64,000 nucleotides of DNA from Acorus gramineus (taxonomy: Eukaryota > Streptophyta > Magnoliopsida > Acorales > Acoraceae), in the NCBI GenBank assembly GCA_030737835.1, contig CM060849.1, positions 12,357,716 through 12,421,715 of the forward strand, given 5' to 3'. Below, piece by piece: positions 36,001 through 48,532 of the stretch. Position 1 is the first letter of the stretch; the number at the start of each line of letters is the position of its first letter. A program made the position numbers and the translations under genes. The notes beneath the pieces were generated by a model. It saw only the letters and a program-made list of their open reading frames with translations. It was not told the DNA's origin and made no database searches.

Positions 36001-39000
36001 CAAGAGTTTAGATAGCCTACATTAACAAAACATGTTTCTTCTGGAATGTGTTCCAACAAATGCATTAGCATAATTCATCAACAGAAAATGACATGAAACT
36101 CAATATTTTATCAATACAGAATACAATGTCATCCTAATAAACTCAACACTGGAATACTTTTAGGAAACCAAGAGGGCTGGGAAAGGTCCTCTTTGTAAGA
36201 GACAAGTTACTTGTTGAGGAGCAGATGGGTTGAGTGGATGGGGGAGGAGGCTAGGTAGAAACCTCTTCTATTAGCCCTCCTCTCTCATATGGGTGTTCGA
36301 TTTCCCTTTTGTTATTTTGCATGATTTGGGCATATACCTCGGTTTTTCAATGTAATTGTGGTTGGGTGCCTACCTTTCATCAAACAAAAAATAAATAAAT
36401 AAAAATTTGAATGCTTAAAAAAAGTTATCCCTGCTTTTGTTGCTAGAGTGATGATCATTACCATATCAGTATTTTTGTTTGGTGAGCATTGGGAGTTTGG
36501 GACTCAAACCTATGACCTCATGATTGAATATTCTGTTGTCAATCATTAAGCTATGGGTCCAAGCCCTTATCATATCATTCTTGATCTCCTTCATCTATTT
36601 AGTAATGTTCCATCTGATCTGTCTAGGAATAAACAAATTTATTATAAAGACCCAATAAATTTCTAGACCATGTGGTTCGAAGTAATTAAAGCTAAGTACT
36701 GCAGATTGTGCTAAGTTTGAAGCAACTCCAGAAAACAAGATATAAGCTCTCAGGTATTTGAACAAGAAAGGGAATAACGGATCCCCAGTGCAGAAGTGGA
36801 TGTTGTATTCAAGGGTATGACACCGTACTTTGGGGACATTTGGGAAGGATGCGTGAGACTTCTTATGGACAAGGAAGTTCTGTGTTGGGGAATCTTCAGT
36901 GATATTCAAGGGGGATTTTAATGGCCTGGTAAGAATTTCTTGGTGTTGGATTGGGAATAGATTTCTCACCTACTGTCCTCATTTTATTTTTGCTCATTTT
37001 CTTTTGTTATCTTTTATCTTTGAGAATGTACCCAAATTATAATAATAATATTTGGTGGTATTGTTCCTACCAGTTTCAAAAAAAGAAAGAAAAAAAAATT
37101 GAGGTACTTGAAAAGTTATCTTGAAACAAACTGATAGCTTACAGGAAAGAATCTCCTTTGAGGCAGAAAGGGGAAAGACTTCTGGAATGATAAATGGTAG
37201 CACCAGAGACCAACAGATATATATCATAAACCTTTTGCCGCTGCATTCAAGGATGATTTGGTTGGCAATGCCATGTAAATGAGGGATTATGGTATCACTT
37301 ACCTCACTGAAAATAAAGTAGCAGAGGTGAAGAATCTGCTGGTCAGAAACTCAGAATGTTCATTGCAATCCTAATGAAGATGATAGGATGTCTCAGAAAT
37401 ATAAAAAGGGAATGACTAGAACACCCCCCCCCCCCCAACCATCTTCTTATCCCCACCAACCAAAAAACAAATTTGGTTACAGGAGAGAGTAGAGGAGGGG
37501 AAGGGGGGAGAGAGAGGAGAGTGGAGGGGGTGGCAGGGCGGATGGGGCGGTGGCCGGAGGATGCCGGAGAGGGGAGAGAGAGGAGGAGGGGGGGTGAGAG
37601 GGGATGGAGAGGGCGACGGGGTCTTCGCTTACCAATGTCGCAATACCCATATCATGGTACGCTCTTCAGAGAGATCTTCGGCACTAGACTCCTGTAGAAT
37701 CTGATTTAAACAAAAGATACTTCATTTCTCCTAGGTCACTAAACCAGCGACTTAGATATCAAACTTCATTCAATTTTGTTTTGTTTCCAATCAGGCTCGG
37801 ACCAGCATTTTTTCGCATCTAAATGGAAGACTGGAATCACCCTAGTAACAACTTAGAAATCCAACTTCGCTTCGATTTTGTTTCCCTCCAATAGTAGTCT
37901 CTTACAGCAACTTAATGATATGACCCAATTGGTCCACCTTCTTATATGGGTCCGAGGTGAGTCCAACTTGAGGTACAAGACAAAACTAGCTAATATTCTC
38001 GCTTTCCCCTAACCCAGATGATTTTTGTAATTGATGAAGATTTTAACAGCTTAATTTTAGAATATGCCCCATATTACCAGGTTAAATTCCAAAGGATGTG
38101 ACCTAGAGGAAGGGCTAATGGTACAAGCCAGAATCAAGGCCACTAGGGTGAGTAGCCAATACTGAAAGGGGTCATTCGATTAGAGTGAGCCACCTAAACT
38201 TCATTAAATTTTGACAAAGAAAGGAAGCTAAGATATGTGATATATTTATTTAACAAAAGATAGGAGATGCTATTTCATAAGAAACCCCCGGATAGAAAAA
38301 GACAAGGAGAAATGGATCATTATTAAGAAACGTAAACATTTGTAAAAGAAAAAAGGGATTGAAGTCAAAATGCAAAGATTCAAATTACCTTGTTCAAATA
38401 ATTCATTTGGGTAACCACACAAGTGGCTACAACTATGACAAAAAACCAAGTTTGGGGGAATATTAATTGATTCATTCCAGAAAAGGTCAACTTCAGAGCA
38501 ATTCCCAACGCTTTAACACTCATCACCTGTCAGATAAATTACTCTATTACAATGCAGAAACAAACACTTGCGAACCATTGAACTAAACAGAATGATCTAA
38601 GCATTTTGGTCCAGATATCAGATACTTACTGACAAAGAACCTACTAGAGAACAAACCCCAATATACACCATTATGTGTGTTTGCCCGTACAGTGGGATAA
38701 AATGGAATATAAGTATAACAACTGCTGCAATCACTATGGCTGCATAAAAAAGGAAACCTGCAAATACAGGCAAAACCCACCCAAGTTTGATTTCTCTGGA
38801 GATAACCAATTAGAATTATTTTTTGTGTGTCTTGAATATAAATAAAACATAATAATAATAAATGGTAAATACCTGGTTCAGTGGCTAGATCCCATACTTC
38901 TGTCACAGATTCAATCTCGCGCTCCTGAGGCGCATGAAGAACGATCGTTGTAGACCCCACGACACATAAGACACAACCAAGTATACCAAAAATGTGTAGC

Positions 39001-42000
39001 TTCTCCCTCAAAATAATGTGTGCAAGTACAGCACTATATAAAATATGATGTTAGGATTTCAAAATTTATGCAGAAATGATAATAACATTATGGTTTGTGT
39101 GAATCAGATTAGTGCCTGATAATAATGCTGAGCGCACCGAGAGGAGTGACCAGAATTGCTGGAGCAAATGCATATGCTGCAAAATTGGCAACTTCACCCA
39201 CAATCACTGTTGCAGAAGCAATTATATGATAAATATTCACGTTCAACTTGAGAAACCAGGAAAATCATTCTTCAAATAATTTCAAATCCTTTCAAATATT
39301 TTGAAGAAAAGTAATTTATGTTCATATATCAACACATTCTAATAACAACAGACCCAAGTATAATGGGGAGTGAAAGTAAAGCATAATATTAAACTTAATA
39401 AGATTAGGTAGTAGCATTATATCACAGTATAACTGTATAATCCCTCTTGATTCCAACTGACATTTACAAAATTCTGGAATTTTTTCTGCGAAAACTTTGT
39501 AGGAGAGTTAATTAGCAGTTTAATGAAGAAGCTTAAATTATATTATTGCATAAGTTTAGATAAAAATGCTACAGCCCCATATAAAATTAAGATAAATCAT
39601 GTGCCCCTTACTATATCAATAATTTAAATCAAGGTTCCTTTTGTTTAATATGGGAAATTGTCACGTATATCTATCTTATAGACATATTCATGCCCAATCA
39701 TTACAGGAATAGAGGAACCACATGAAATTATTTCACCCCTCTTAAATTAGGACTCCAAAATATCATTCAAAAGGATCATTAATTTCTGCCAAACATATTC
39801 ACCTTGAAATGACATGCATAAGAGAGAACTTCTAGCTCAGTTGATTAAATTCTTACCATAATATGGTGCATAAACAAGAGTTGGCTCATTGATTTTCATT
39901 TTGTAAAAAATAAAAATAAAGATAAAAACATTGAAAAATGAGGTATGCAATTTTGGTCATATACTTGCCTATTTTCCAAATGTGCACGCTGTGCTTGTAA
40001 AGGAGCATTGTGTTCAGTGCTTAGTGGATGAACATAGCGCAAGAACCTGGGGAAGAGAACCCCTCAGATGTAGGATCCGAGGGTGCCTTTGACACAGCAG
40101 CTCGGTCAACCCCATTAACTATTGATGAAAGGTGAGGAGACCATTGTCGCTTCTGAGCCACCGTCTAAGGCACAAGAAGGGTGGGTGGTTGTGCAGTTGC
40201 AATTGACTGTGGGAATCTGCTGATGTGTTGTGGGTTCTTGTACATCACAAGGACAAATGAATCTGACAATATGGAGGCAGGCATAAGGCGGACATGGTGT
40301 GGGATTTCTCAGCAGCATGTCCAAAGGTTGGTTTTTCGCCTGCTCATCCAACTTTCTTCATGGGCCACAAGGAAGCAGGAGCTCAACGAGCAATCATTGG
40401 CAATAGAGAATGGGCATCCTTCCTTTGCACCTCGGGTACACAAGATTACTCACTACTGCAGAGGGTCGACACGATAAAGATATGTGTTTGGGGGACTTCC
40501 ATTGTTATGGAGGAATGATGTGACCATCTGATAGGTGGTCAACTGGTCATAATAAATGGGGGATTCTCATAAGAGGAGATCTTATTGAGAGGGAAGATGT
40601 GTCATTAATTAGGGTAGTAGTCTTTCTGGTTTGCAGAAAGGGCTTTGCCACAACAAATCCTATCAACTCTAGAAGCTTAGTGATTTTGGGTGGTGGTTGA
40701 GGTGGAGGGGCATCAAAGAATATGTGAAAAGGCTCACATGGAGATTGTTAAAGAAGGAAGCTCGAGGTTTCCCAGAGCTTCGAGAGGTGGGATAAGCCGT
40801 CAACGATAAAGGAGAGGCAGGAGGGGGGAATTGTGGGCAGTGTTTCCGGTAAAGTTGACAATAGCAAGTCAAAAAACAAGTGAATCACTGAATAGGGTGT
40901 TTTCGGGCACAGTTGGATTGAATTTAAACTCAAGTCTAAAATTGAAGCTTGGTACATCACTAACCGTACACTGAAGGGACATGTGCACGGCTCAGATAAG
41001 GGATGAGTCATATATATGGTTGGAAGGCGAACACTCAATGAATTTAGAGAGTATGAAGACCGATTGTTCATCTTAAAGTTTTATTTGTGAAGGATAGTGG
41101 ACAAATATCAGTGTGCAACGTGGAGAGGGATGTGGCACAAGATGTGCTTTGGTGGCATGCTAGATACAAAATGGCGAATGTGATGGGAGGAAAGTGGAGG
41201 GTTGTGTAGGATGTGTTTGGGTTGATGAGGCAGAAGAAATTAATAAAATATTGTCTTATACAATGTTGGAGGCCAAAAGGTCTCTTATATAAATACAAAA
41301 GATTTTCAAAACCCTAGAAATGGAAAAAGACAAAAAAAAAACATGAAAAAATTCAGGTCAGGGGCACAGCTCCCAAACCCCCACAGGCCCAATCAGTTTG
41401 CCTCTATTGGAGTTATTTTTGCTAAATAGGGCCTTGGTTGTGTAGGATGAGTTATTATAGCTAAACGTAAGATCCAAACCCTAGTTGTAACAGTTTTTCA
41501 GAACTTTTGAAACTCATTTTAGCGAAGTGTGAAACGATAGAAAAGATCCAACCAACGTTAAGATTGATAACAAACCATTTTTCTTAAGTTACAAGTCTTC
41601 CATTTATACTAATAACAGAAAACTAAAAATAGTAAAAACCGAAATGGGTTATAACTGAATCTACGGGATTCTAGATGATCCTCAAAATTGATAGAGATCA
41701 ATTCTGATTTGTTATGATAAATATATCACAAATCTAAAAATTACAAAAAAATAGCAAATTCGCTCATTTAAAGGCCTAAATGAAGGAATTTTCAAAAATT
41801 AAGCATTGTTAGTTGTATAACAATTTATCCAGAAGATATCCTCGTTATCTTTCTCCATGTAAAATTTCATACGATTCCGATACTGGGACCCTTGATTTCT
41901 ACATGTGGTATTTTCATAATTTATTTAGTGGACCTCTTCTGGTGGTCCCATCCGTATCAAAATCTGCCCTACATCACATTTTAAATATGTTCAAAACACA

Positions 42001-45000
42001 TCAGAACCTTTATGAAAATATATTTCAATTTTTTTTGAAAACTTTGTTTAGAATGATGATTGATTTGTTAAAAACAACTTCAAAACATCATGTAATAACT
42101 TGATTAAATCTTTTTGCCTAAGGAGTTATCTAGGTAGATTCCAATTGATCTAGTTGGATAAATCAGCATCTTCAGTCGTTCTTTTGATCTTCAATCTTTT
42201 TCATTGATTAACTAAAAGACTCAACAAATTACATTGACTTGTATATATGTTTTGTTACAGAAAAAATACTAATACAAACATAATTTTAGGACTATCAGGA
42301 AGGTTATTTAATCCATCAGTCTTAGGAGATTCTCAAGCCTCTTCTACCACCCTTTTTTATCTGAAAAGAGAATGGTGTCTACTGGAGGGTGTCTAATGGA
42401 GGGTGGTGGACTGTGTTTAGAAATCCTTTCTAGGCACCGATTAATTCCCTGTCTAGGCTTAGGTGGGTCTAATATGTTTATATTATCAATTTTGTTTTAA
42501 TGTTACATTGTTATTATTTTACAGTCTAAAATGTTAATTATTATATATATCTAAAAGTATATGTATTGTATTTATTATTTTAAAAAGTGATTGTTTAATC
42601 CCCGCTTCATCGATTAATCATTAGTCGGTCACCAATCTCCCGACTAGCGCCTAGCTCTTTTTACAACATTGGTGGTGCATATAGAAGTGTGAACTAGGAG
42701 AGGAAGGGCAGTGCTGTTCAAAAGTTATTGGATGATTATGATGAGCCATTAAGGTTGTCAAGGTCCAAAGCTCTCCTCTTTGGGAACCTCAAGTCTACAT
42801 GATGCTTAGCCCAAGGGATGAGAGAATCGCTTCTACCCACAATGTGATCATGCCCTTGTTACTGATGTTCTGAATATTGAGTAATTCACGTATAAAACGG
42901 GCACTTTTCAATAAAAGTTCAATCCCTGTTTGAAATCATGACTCATCAACTATACATGTTTTATTCAATGATTCATGTATTAAATGAATTAAATATGTAC
43001 TAAATGCATAATATGTATTTTACTTGTGCAATTGAACAACAACCAAAAAGGGAAAAAAATGCTTGATTAGACTTTGCTTTACTAGATTTTTTTTTTGAGG
43101 AATGGTAGGCTTTCACACCCGTATTATTAAAAAGAGAATGAAAACCAAAAGCAAGTAAACAAACAAAATGGTCAAATAAAACATGATTTGACCTAAATTC
43201 AAATAACACAGCTTGAACTCAAAAGTCTTCGTAACATTTTGATGTCATAACTTATGAAATCGTTGAGAGAGCATAGATTTGATTAATATTGGTGATTTAC
43301 ATGTCAAAAACAAAGGGATTTTTATTTTTCCAAACTTTTCTAAAACAAAATCTGAGTTACACAGAATTGCGAATTTTTTTCTTTTGTCGAATTATTCCCT
43401 AATTCCGAACTAGTGACAAGGATCATGCTTCACTGAAGATGTTCCACATGTGACTGGTTCTTGCCATAGCGTGGTGACACATTCAGGCAACAGGCATCGT
43501 GCTCAAGAGTTAGGTGCCACTTCACATCATTCAATCGGTAGGGCAGTGGAGTGGTTGCTGGTGGGGTGGAATACTAGATCATAGAGTAGCCAGATGGGAG
43601 ATGGCAGTTGGGGGTACCAAGGAAGATCTGGAAATCTAACGGAAAAACCGATAGCATGCTTGGAGCAAGTTAGGCAAACTTCAATCGACATTTCTAAGGA
43701 CGACAACAGTTGTGGTGCATCAATATTTGACGAATCTCATAGTGGTGATATGGTGGACTTAGGCAGCCATGGACTGGCTTATTGGGTTGTGGGCTAGGGA
43801 TTGTTCGAGCCAGCAGTCGAGCCTGTTGCGGGAAGAATGTTAAGTTAAGGTGGATCAGGACAAACTCAGCATAGTGGGTGAGGTACATCCACTTTTGCAT
43901 GGAGTTGTACTAGGATTTGTACACGTGGACCAGATAATTGGATGACAAGATCCCAACTGCTCATTCATTTATACAAAATATAAATTTGGTAGGACAAATT
44001 GAGACATGCGTAGGGGAGATTTTCAGAATTTCAGCGTACCTCACAAGGGGGAATCAGATGCAAAGAGAAGATTGACCGAGTGCCCAAGGGGATAGGTTAG
44101 AGGCAAATTTGATGGCCCTCATAGCATCGGTATGTTTTTGCAAGAGATTGATGTGGTGGAGGCATGCTCAAGTAAAGGTCAGTTGGCCGTGATTCATGGT
44201 AGCAAGTCCTACTCGTGCACAATGTGAGGAGGTCAATGAACATTTGTTCGAAGCTAGATCACACACTCAAAAGATCTGATTTACGGTGAAAAGTTGTTAG
44301 GCGGACCACCCTAGCACAACCCTAGAAGGCAAAAAATCTGGAAACCCAAAGTTTTGCTGAAGGTATAATGTTTCATGTGACTGGTGTACTTGGAAAAGAT
44401 AGTGACTCACATGGGACAAGTTCTCATTCAAGCTTTTATAAATGGATTCCAGTGCACAACTGTTTTGAGGGGATCTCTTCCAAAAAGTATCATCTTCTTC
44501 TAGTGTAAACATACCTCGTGAAGGAAGGGTAGCCAAGAAAGAAGGGACTTCCATCGCCTCTGCATCATTGAAGTTCCTTCATATTCAGGGGCACCAAATG
44601 ATGTTATTGTCACAAGTCAAAATATCACAAATTTTACCACTCCTTGTTTGATGCCACCCCAAAGAGAGAAGGGAAGAGTCGCTGAAGAAGATAAATGTTG
44701 GAACTTGGAAGCATAAGTTGTCCATAGTTGTTGGAAAGAGGGGAGTGCTGTCGTAGTCTAATTTGTACCCTCACTAGTGCGTTGGTAAGCATCTGGTAGC
44801 ACAGTTTCTACCTAGTTTCTTTTTGTTTGCTCTTTTATTGAAGGTTGTGTGACGAAGAACCCTCATCCCCATTTTTTTGGGGGCATGTTCCATTCATTGA
44901 TTATGGTGCTATCTGTTTGCTCAAAAAAAGGAAAAGGAAAAGAAAAGGAGGTATGCATGACTAAGAAATTGTATTGCTAATTAGTTCTTGTAGCGAACAA

Positions 45001-46647
45001 AAATGTTTTTTTTTAATTATTATTTGTCTACAGTTCTTCAAGGCAAAAGAAATCTATGACATGCAAAGCTGAACTGATGAATCAACTTAGAAGTTGTGAG
45101 TAAAAAAGAAATTACAAAATCTGAATGAACAAACCAATCACACTCACTTGTTATCATGCCAACCCACCAAAGTGGCTCATAGAGGTATGAATAGCCTCCA
45201 GCACCTGCAGAAGATGGATTTAAATATATAAAATACTGCAATCCAGAAGGAAGAGTAGGATATACTAGAATTTTGACTAAGAATAAAAGAAAACTAGAGT
45301 GGTATGTGATAAGAAATCATTCCAAATCAAAACAGATGTCAACAACAGCAGATAGTTGCAGATTCTAGTACCGCACAAGCTTTAAAACCATGCTTCATTT
45401 GCCATCCAAATTTAAAATGTTTACTAAGTTGGAAGAAGCCAACCAAATAAAAAATATATGCTTAGTACAAAGAGATGTTTTGAGCTCAGGATCTATGCAG
45501 ATTCATCATCCTGACAGGCGGTTGAGGTAATTATTGCAAGTAATGAGAACTCAATAATGGGCAACATCGTGTGTGTGTTTTTTTCCTTTCTTTTATTTCT
45601 TTTTTTTTTAACGAAAGTAGTGGGCAACAACATTGAGATGTTGGGTGGTACAACTCACTCAGAGGTTTTTAATCCATCATCGACTATGGACAACCATTGG
45701 TTCGGGAGGTGACAACTCAAAGGCATTGCTTGAAGGGTCTCACCTTCATTGTTTCTAGTTTATTTTCTCATTTACTAATTTTGTACGGAGATCCCTCGTC
45801 TTCTTTTTCCAGGGGCTTTTTAAATTAAATTGCTCTTATCTTTCTCTCAAAAAATAAAAGATCACCTCATTATGCATTAGCCTGATACCCAAACACACCG
45901 CACAGGGACCATTTTTATTTTGCATTAAAACACCTTGTCACCACCACATTTCGTCTGCCTTCTGGAATGAACATGAAGAACACAAAGAGGGGGCGTTCGG
46001 AGAGGGAGGGCTTGTTTTTACTTTTTTTTATTGTGTTCTTCGTGTTTGTGTTTTCAGATCTTTTTAAGTTTTAAATCTGAGCCCGGACTCAACCCAAACC
46101 CGCAGGTTGAAAAGTTCAGGTTGGGTTCAGGTTGAGGTGGGGTTCGGGTTCAGGTTGATTATTTTACATTGTGAGTTGGGCTTGGACAGACCTTCCGCCC
46201 GACCCAACCCGCCCGAGTTGCACCACTACTCAAAATAGATTAAACTATTTGATCCCTTGGTGGCTGTTACATCACGTGAAAGAAGAATACATCCAAACAT
46301 TCTAAGAAGGATGAGAATATGAGGTTATGGTGGCAATAACCAACTCTCCATGACAAAGACATTGGAGAAACGTGTTGTAGAGGACAAATTCCAAAAGTGG
46401 GAGACAATTGGAGAAATATCATGTATGAATCTTACTTAATAAGACATAACTGTTGATGCATTGATGCATAAGAGGCTGAATTTCTTACCATTACTAGGGA
46501 AGGCCTATGAAAAAGTACATTAAACAATTATTTGTTTGATAATGAATAAGGAAAAGTAGATGCACTAAATTGATATCATTTGAGATATTGGCATATTGCA
46601 AGTATGGAAAATTAGAGAGTTCAGAGGATATTAGGAAAACCTAGCAT

Positions 46648-46690
<43 letters not shown>

Positions 46691-47517
46691 TGGAGGTTTC
46701 AACTAGAAAATTTATAGAAATCAGTATTCCCACCAAAAATTACACCTTCAAACATGCCACTTTAGCCATTTAGCAAACCTCCTCCGCAGCTCCATTCTTA
46801 CTACTGAGATGGCTCATCTCAATAAAAAAAAAAATGGATTGTGACCAGATAGAAATTTGTCATAACAGAACAATCCCCTTATACTCTATGAAGTGCCCAA
46901 TTCAAATAAATAATCAATGCACCTCCACTCATCAAAGACGATCATCACTTCATCCTCTCACCATTCAGTTAGTTATTGAGAAGAAGATATATTACTCAAA
47001 TATAAAACACCCGGATAAATATATAATGATTCCATTCCTGGATTAATCCCCAAAAAAAAAAGAGTCAACAACAGACCCCATCAAAGTGCATGCCGTAAGC
47101 ATCTCCAGTAACCCAATTTAAACATCAATTACAGTTTGTATAACCAAACTACCCCACAAACTGAACCCACCCCCCCACCCCAAAACCCCATTTCAAAGGC
47201 CATAATGTACTCCCAAACAATCATTATTAGCAAGCACAAATGCAGCACAAGTACAATGAATACACGAAAATCCACATAGAACGCCGAGCAAATGCAAACA
47301 ATGCAACAAAACTGTCAAGCGATACCAAACCTGCGCGGACACCGGAAGCCCCAGCTTTCTTCAAACCCTTCTTCTTGACAATGAAGCTGGCACCAATAAA
47401 GAAGCTCGAAGAGAGTGCCATGACCAAACCCTTGATGTTGTCCGACGACATCCCCTTGTAAGGCCCCCACATTATGGATCCCCCATCCGCACCTCCCTGA
47501 GCCCCCTCCCCCGCCAT
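33062..47517 (-). CDS. Probable magnesium transporter, NIPA family
   Basis: Nine coding exons on the minus strand: 47517-47331, 45204-45148, 39206-39116, 39033-38873, 38757-38630, 38526-38389, 35860-35768, 33529-33424 and 33174-33062. Phases agree, giving 357 aa. Landmarks: [164 protein letters not shown] and the tail [16 protein letters not shown]. Length and the multiple hydrophobic segments fit the NIPA Mg2+ transporter family (membrane protein). I chose the ATG at 47517 (MAGEG); MSSDN, 19 codons later, is an alternative. The intron after exon 3 begins with GC instead of GT. Introns hold several kilobases of repeats. Confidence 0.95.
34000..34870 (+). pseudogene. Copia-type LTR retrotransposon 3' piece in NIPA intron 7
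   Basis: The + strand reads [13 protein letters not shown] and later [16 protein letters not shown], resembling the copia C-terminal end (HxxxxCHFIRE...ADxFTKxL). A purine-rich AAGATGGAGATT at about 34371 is followed by TGTATTGGGATG, as a polypurine tract and LTR start would be. The LTR-like stretch runs to about 34860. A 97-bp tandem duplication (34045-34241) sits inside the coding remnant. Assigned by texture, so moderate confidence. Confidence 0.45.
34045..34241. repeat. 97-bp tandem duplication
   Basis: TTACTTGAGAATGAATCATG starts at 34045 and again at 34142; the copies differ at a few positions. Confidence 0.85.
36160..36400 (+). mobile_element. LINE 3' tail in NIPA intron 6
   Basis: GGGAAAGGTCCTCTTTGTAA through GGTTGGGTGCCTACCTTTCA to an A-rich end (AAAAAATAAATAAATAAA at 36386) has the form of a LINE 3' UTR. 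Confidence 0.45.
36485..36570 (-). repeat. tRNA-like, SINE-type fragment
   Basis: On the minus strand CCATAGCTTAATGATTG (A-box-like) precedes GGTTTGAGTCCC (B-box-like) at about SINE spacing. Confidence 0.35.
37425..37640. other. Purine-rich tract in NIPA intron 6
   Basis: About 180 bp almost entirely of G and A on the + strand (pyrimidines on the transcribed sense strand), after a C run at 37426-37437. Base composition is sharply unlike the surrounding AT-rich intron. Confidence 0.6.
41460..41905 (-). repeat. LTR-like fragment, inverted copy of the one at 21.5 kb
   Basis: The complement matches 21484-21620 (CGGAATCGTATGAAATTTTA, then GTTATACAACTAACAAT and TTCATTTAGGC). Only the LTR-like part is recognisable. 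Confidence 0.5.
43085..43210 (-). mobile_element. LINE 3' end
   Basis: A T run (43088-43097) then GAGGAATGGTAGGCTTTCAC and ATTATTAAAAAGAGAATGAA, the same layout as 57402-57460. Confidence 0.45.
45600..45860 (+). repeat. LINE 3' tail in NIPA intron 1
   Basis: GTACGGAGATCCCTCGTCTT and the A-rich end at 45849 parallel 5990-6070. Confidence 0.5.
46080..46225. repeat. Short repeat rich in GGTTCGGGTTCAGG words
   Basis: AACCCAAACCCGCAGGTTGA on the left and CCCGACCCAACCCGCCCGAG on the right surround GGTTGGGTTCAGGTTGAGGT, a pattern seen in GC-rich non-autonomous plant elements. Confidence 0.45.
46651..46685. repeat. (GA)n microsatellite
   Basis: About 17 GA units in NIPA intron 1. Confidence 0.95.
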
Positions 47518-47850
47518 CCCCCGCCGAAACCCTAGATCGCACCCGATTCTCACTAAGTGTCAGCAGATCCACGCCGCCCGTTCCATACCGGCGGCCGATA
47601 TAGATGCTCCTCCGCCGGTGAAAGATCCGACTGCCCAAGATTTAAGATCTGAGATTTGGTGACAGGTGATAACGCGATTTTAATTTTGCGGGTATTTCTG
47701 TGAAGTCATCTGTCTTTCTCACGGTTTTGTTTCGTGTTAAAAACTTCTCCTTTTTGGCTTTAATGGATGGGAAGTAAAAGCTAACCGACCTGCGTCTCAG
47801 TTCTCTCTCAGTGTGTGTTTCTCGGTATTCGTGCACGTTGAGACCTCCTA
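47518..47850 (-). promoter_or_regulatory. NIPA 5' leader and proximal promoter
   Basis: GC-rich leader sequence reads into the MAGEG start. Upstream CT/GA-rich sequence (complement ACTGAGAGAGAACTGAGACG at about 47800) may hold the transcription start. No clear TATA box. Confidence 0.4.
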
Positions 47851-47851
47851 A

Positions 47852-48532
47852 TAAGGGCATCTCTACCACCAACGGCTCATTCGTTTGGTGGAGCAAGACA
47901 CGTTTATCTGGACAAGGAACATTAATCAGAGTGTCCCAACCATATTTTTTAAATAGCTTCTAGAATAATATTTTATTAATAATTTTTTTTAATTAATTAT
48001 ATTTAAATTTTAAAGTTACAAAAAATAAATTAATTATAATATTTTATTTTCTATATCGTAACGATCATATTTTAACGATTTTTTTTTAATGGTCATATTT
48101 TAACTTTTTTTTTTAACGGTCAAATGAAAAATTCAGATCAAATATAAAATTTAAAAAGAAAAAAAACCTTAATTTTGAATAAAACTTGTAAATTGAGAGT
48201 GTAAAAATTGTATAAATGAGTATGGGGTTAAATAAATGAAGTTATAGCCGTTGATATATAACCGTTATAGATATACACAAAATATATTTTTTTAATTTTC
48301 TATGGGATCATCCACCAAAATTCAAATGAAAAAATATTATTTTTAATTTTTAATTTTTATTGTGGGGGCCACATCTGGGAGCTCCTCGTTGTCTCCCCTG
48401 TTTGTTGAGTGTTCAGGTTCACCCGCCCGAATTATTGAGCGAGGAGAGTCGGTTAGAATCGATTTTCAGTGCATGCTCGTCGAAATGACCAAAGAGCCGA
48501 ATTAATTCGACCCCTTGGAGATGCTCTGATGC
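47852..48532. mobile_element. MITE beside the NIPA promoter
   Basis: The left end AGGGCATCTCTACCACC and the complement of the right end, AGAGCATCTCCAAGGGG, are imperfect inverted repeats of the GAGCATCTCC type, enclosing AT-rich DNA without ORFs. Confidence 0.55.

Larger units (their letters stand above)
39207..45147 (-). other. 5.9-kb NIPA intron 2 filled with old repeats
   Basis: Contains an unassigned repeat-like region (40000-41340), an inverted LTR-like copy (about 41460-41905), a LINE tail headed by a T run at 43088 (-), and another + strand LINE-like piece with an A-rich end at about 44925-44945. The intron opens with GTGAGTG at 45147 and ends in ACAG at 39207. Confidence 0.55.

Noticed and set aside
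40115..41300. Possible gene between NIPA exons 2 and 3
   Set aside because: Open frames are short on both strands, show no domain and have a repeat-like texture; kept only as intron content.
46651..46685. GA run as a promoter element
   Set aside because: It lies inside NIPA intron 1, far from the start; treated as a microsatellite.
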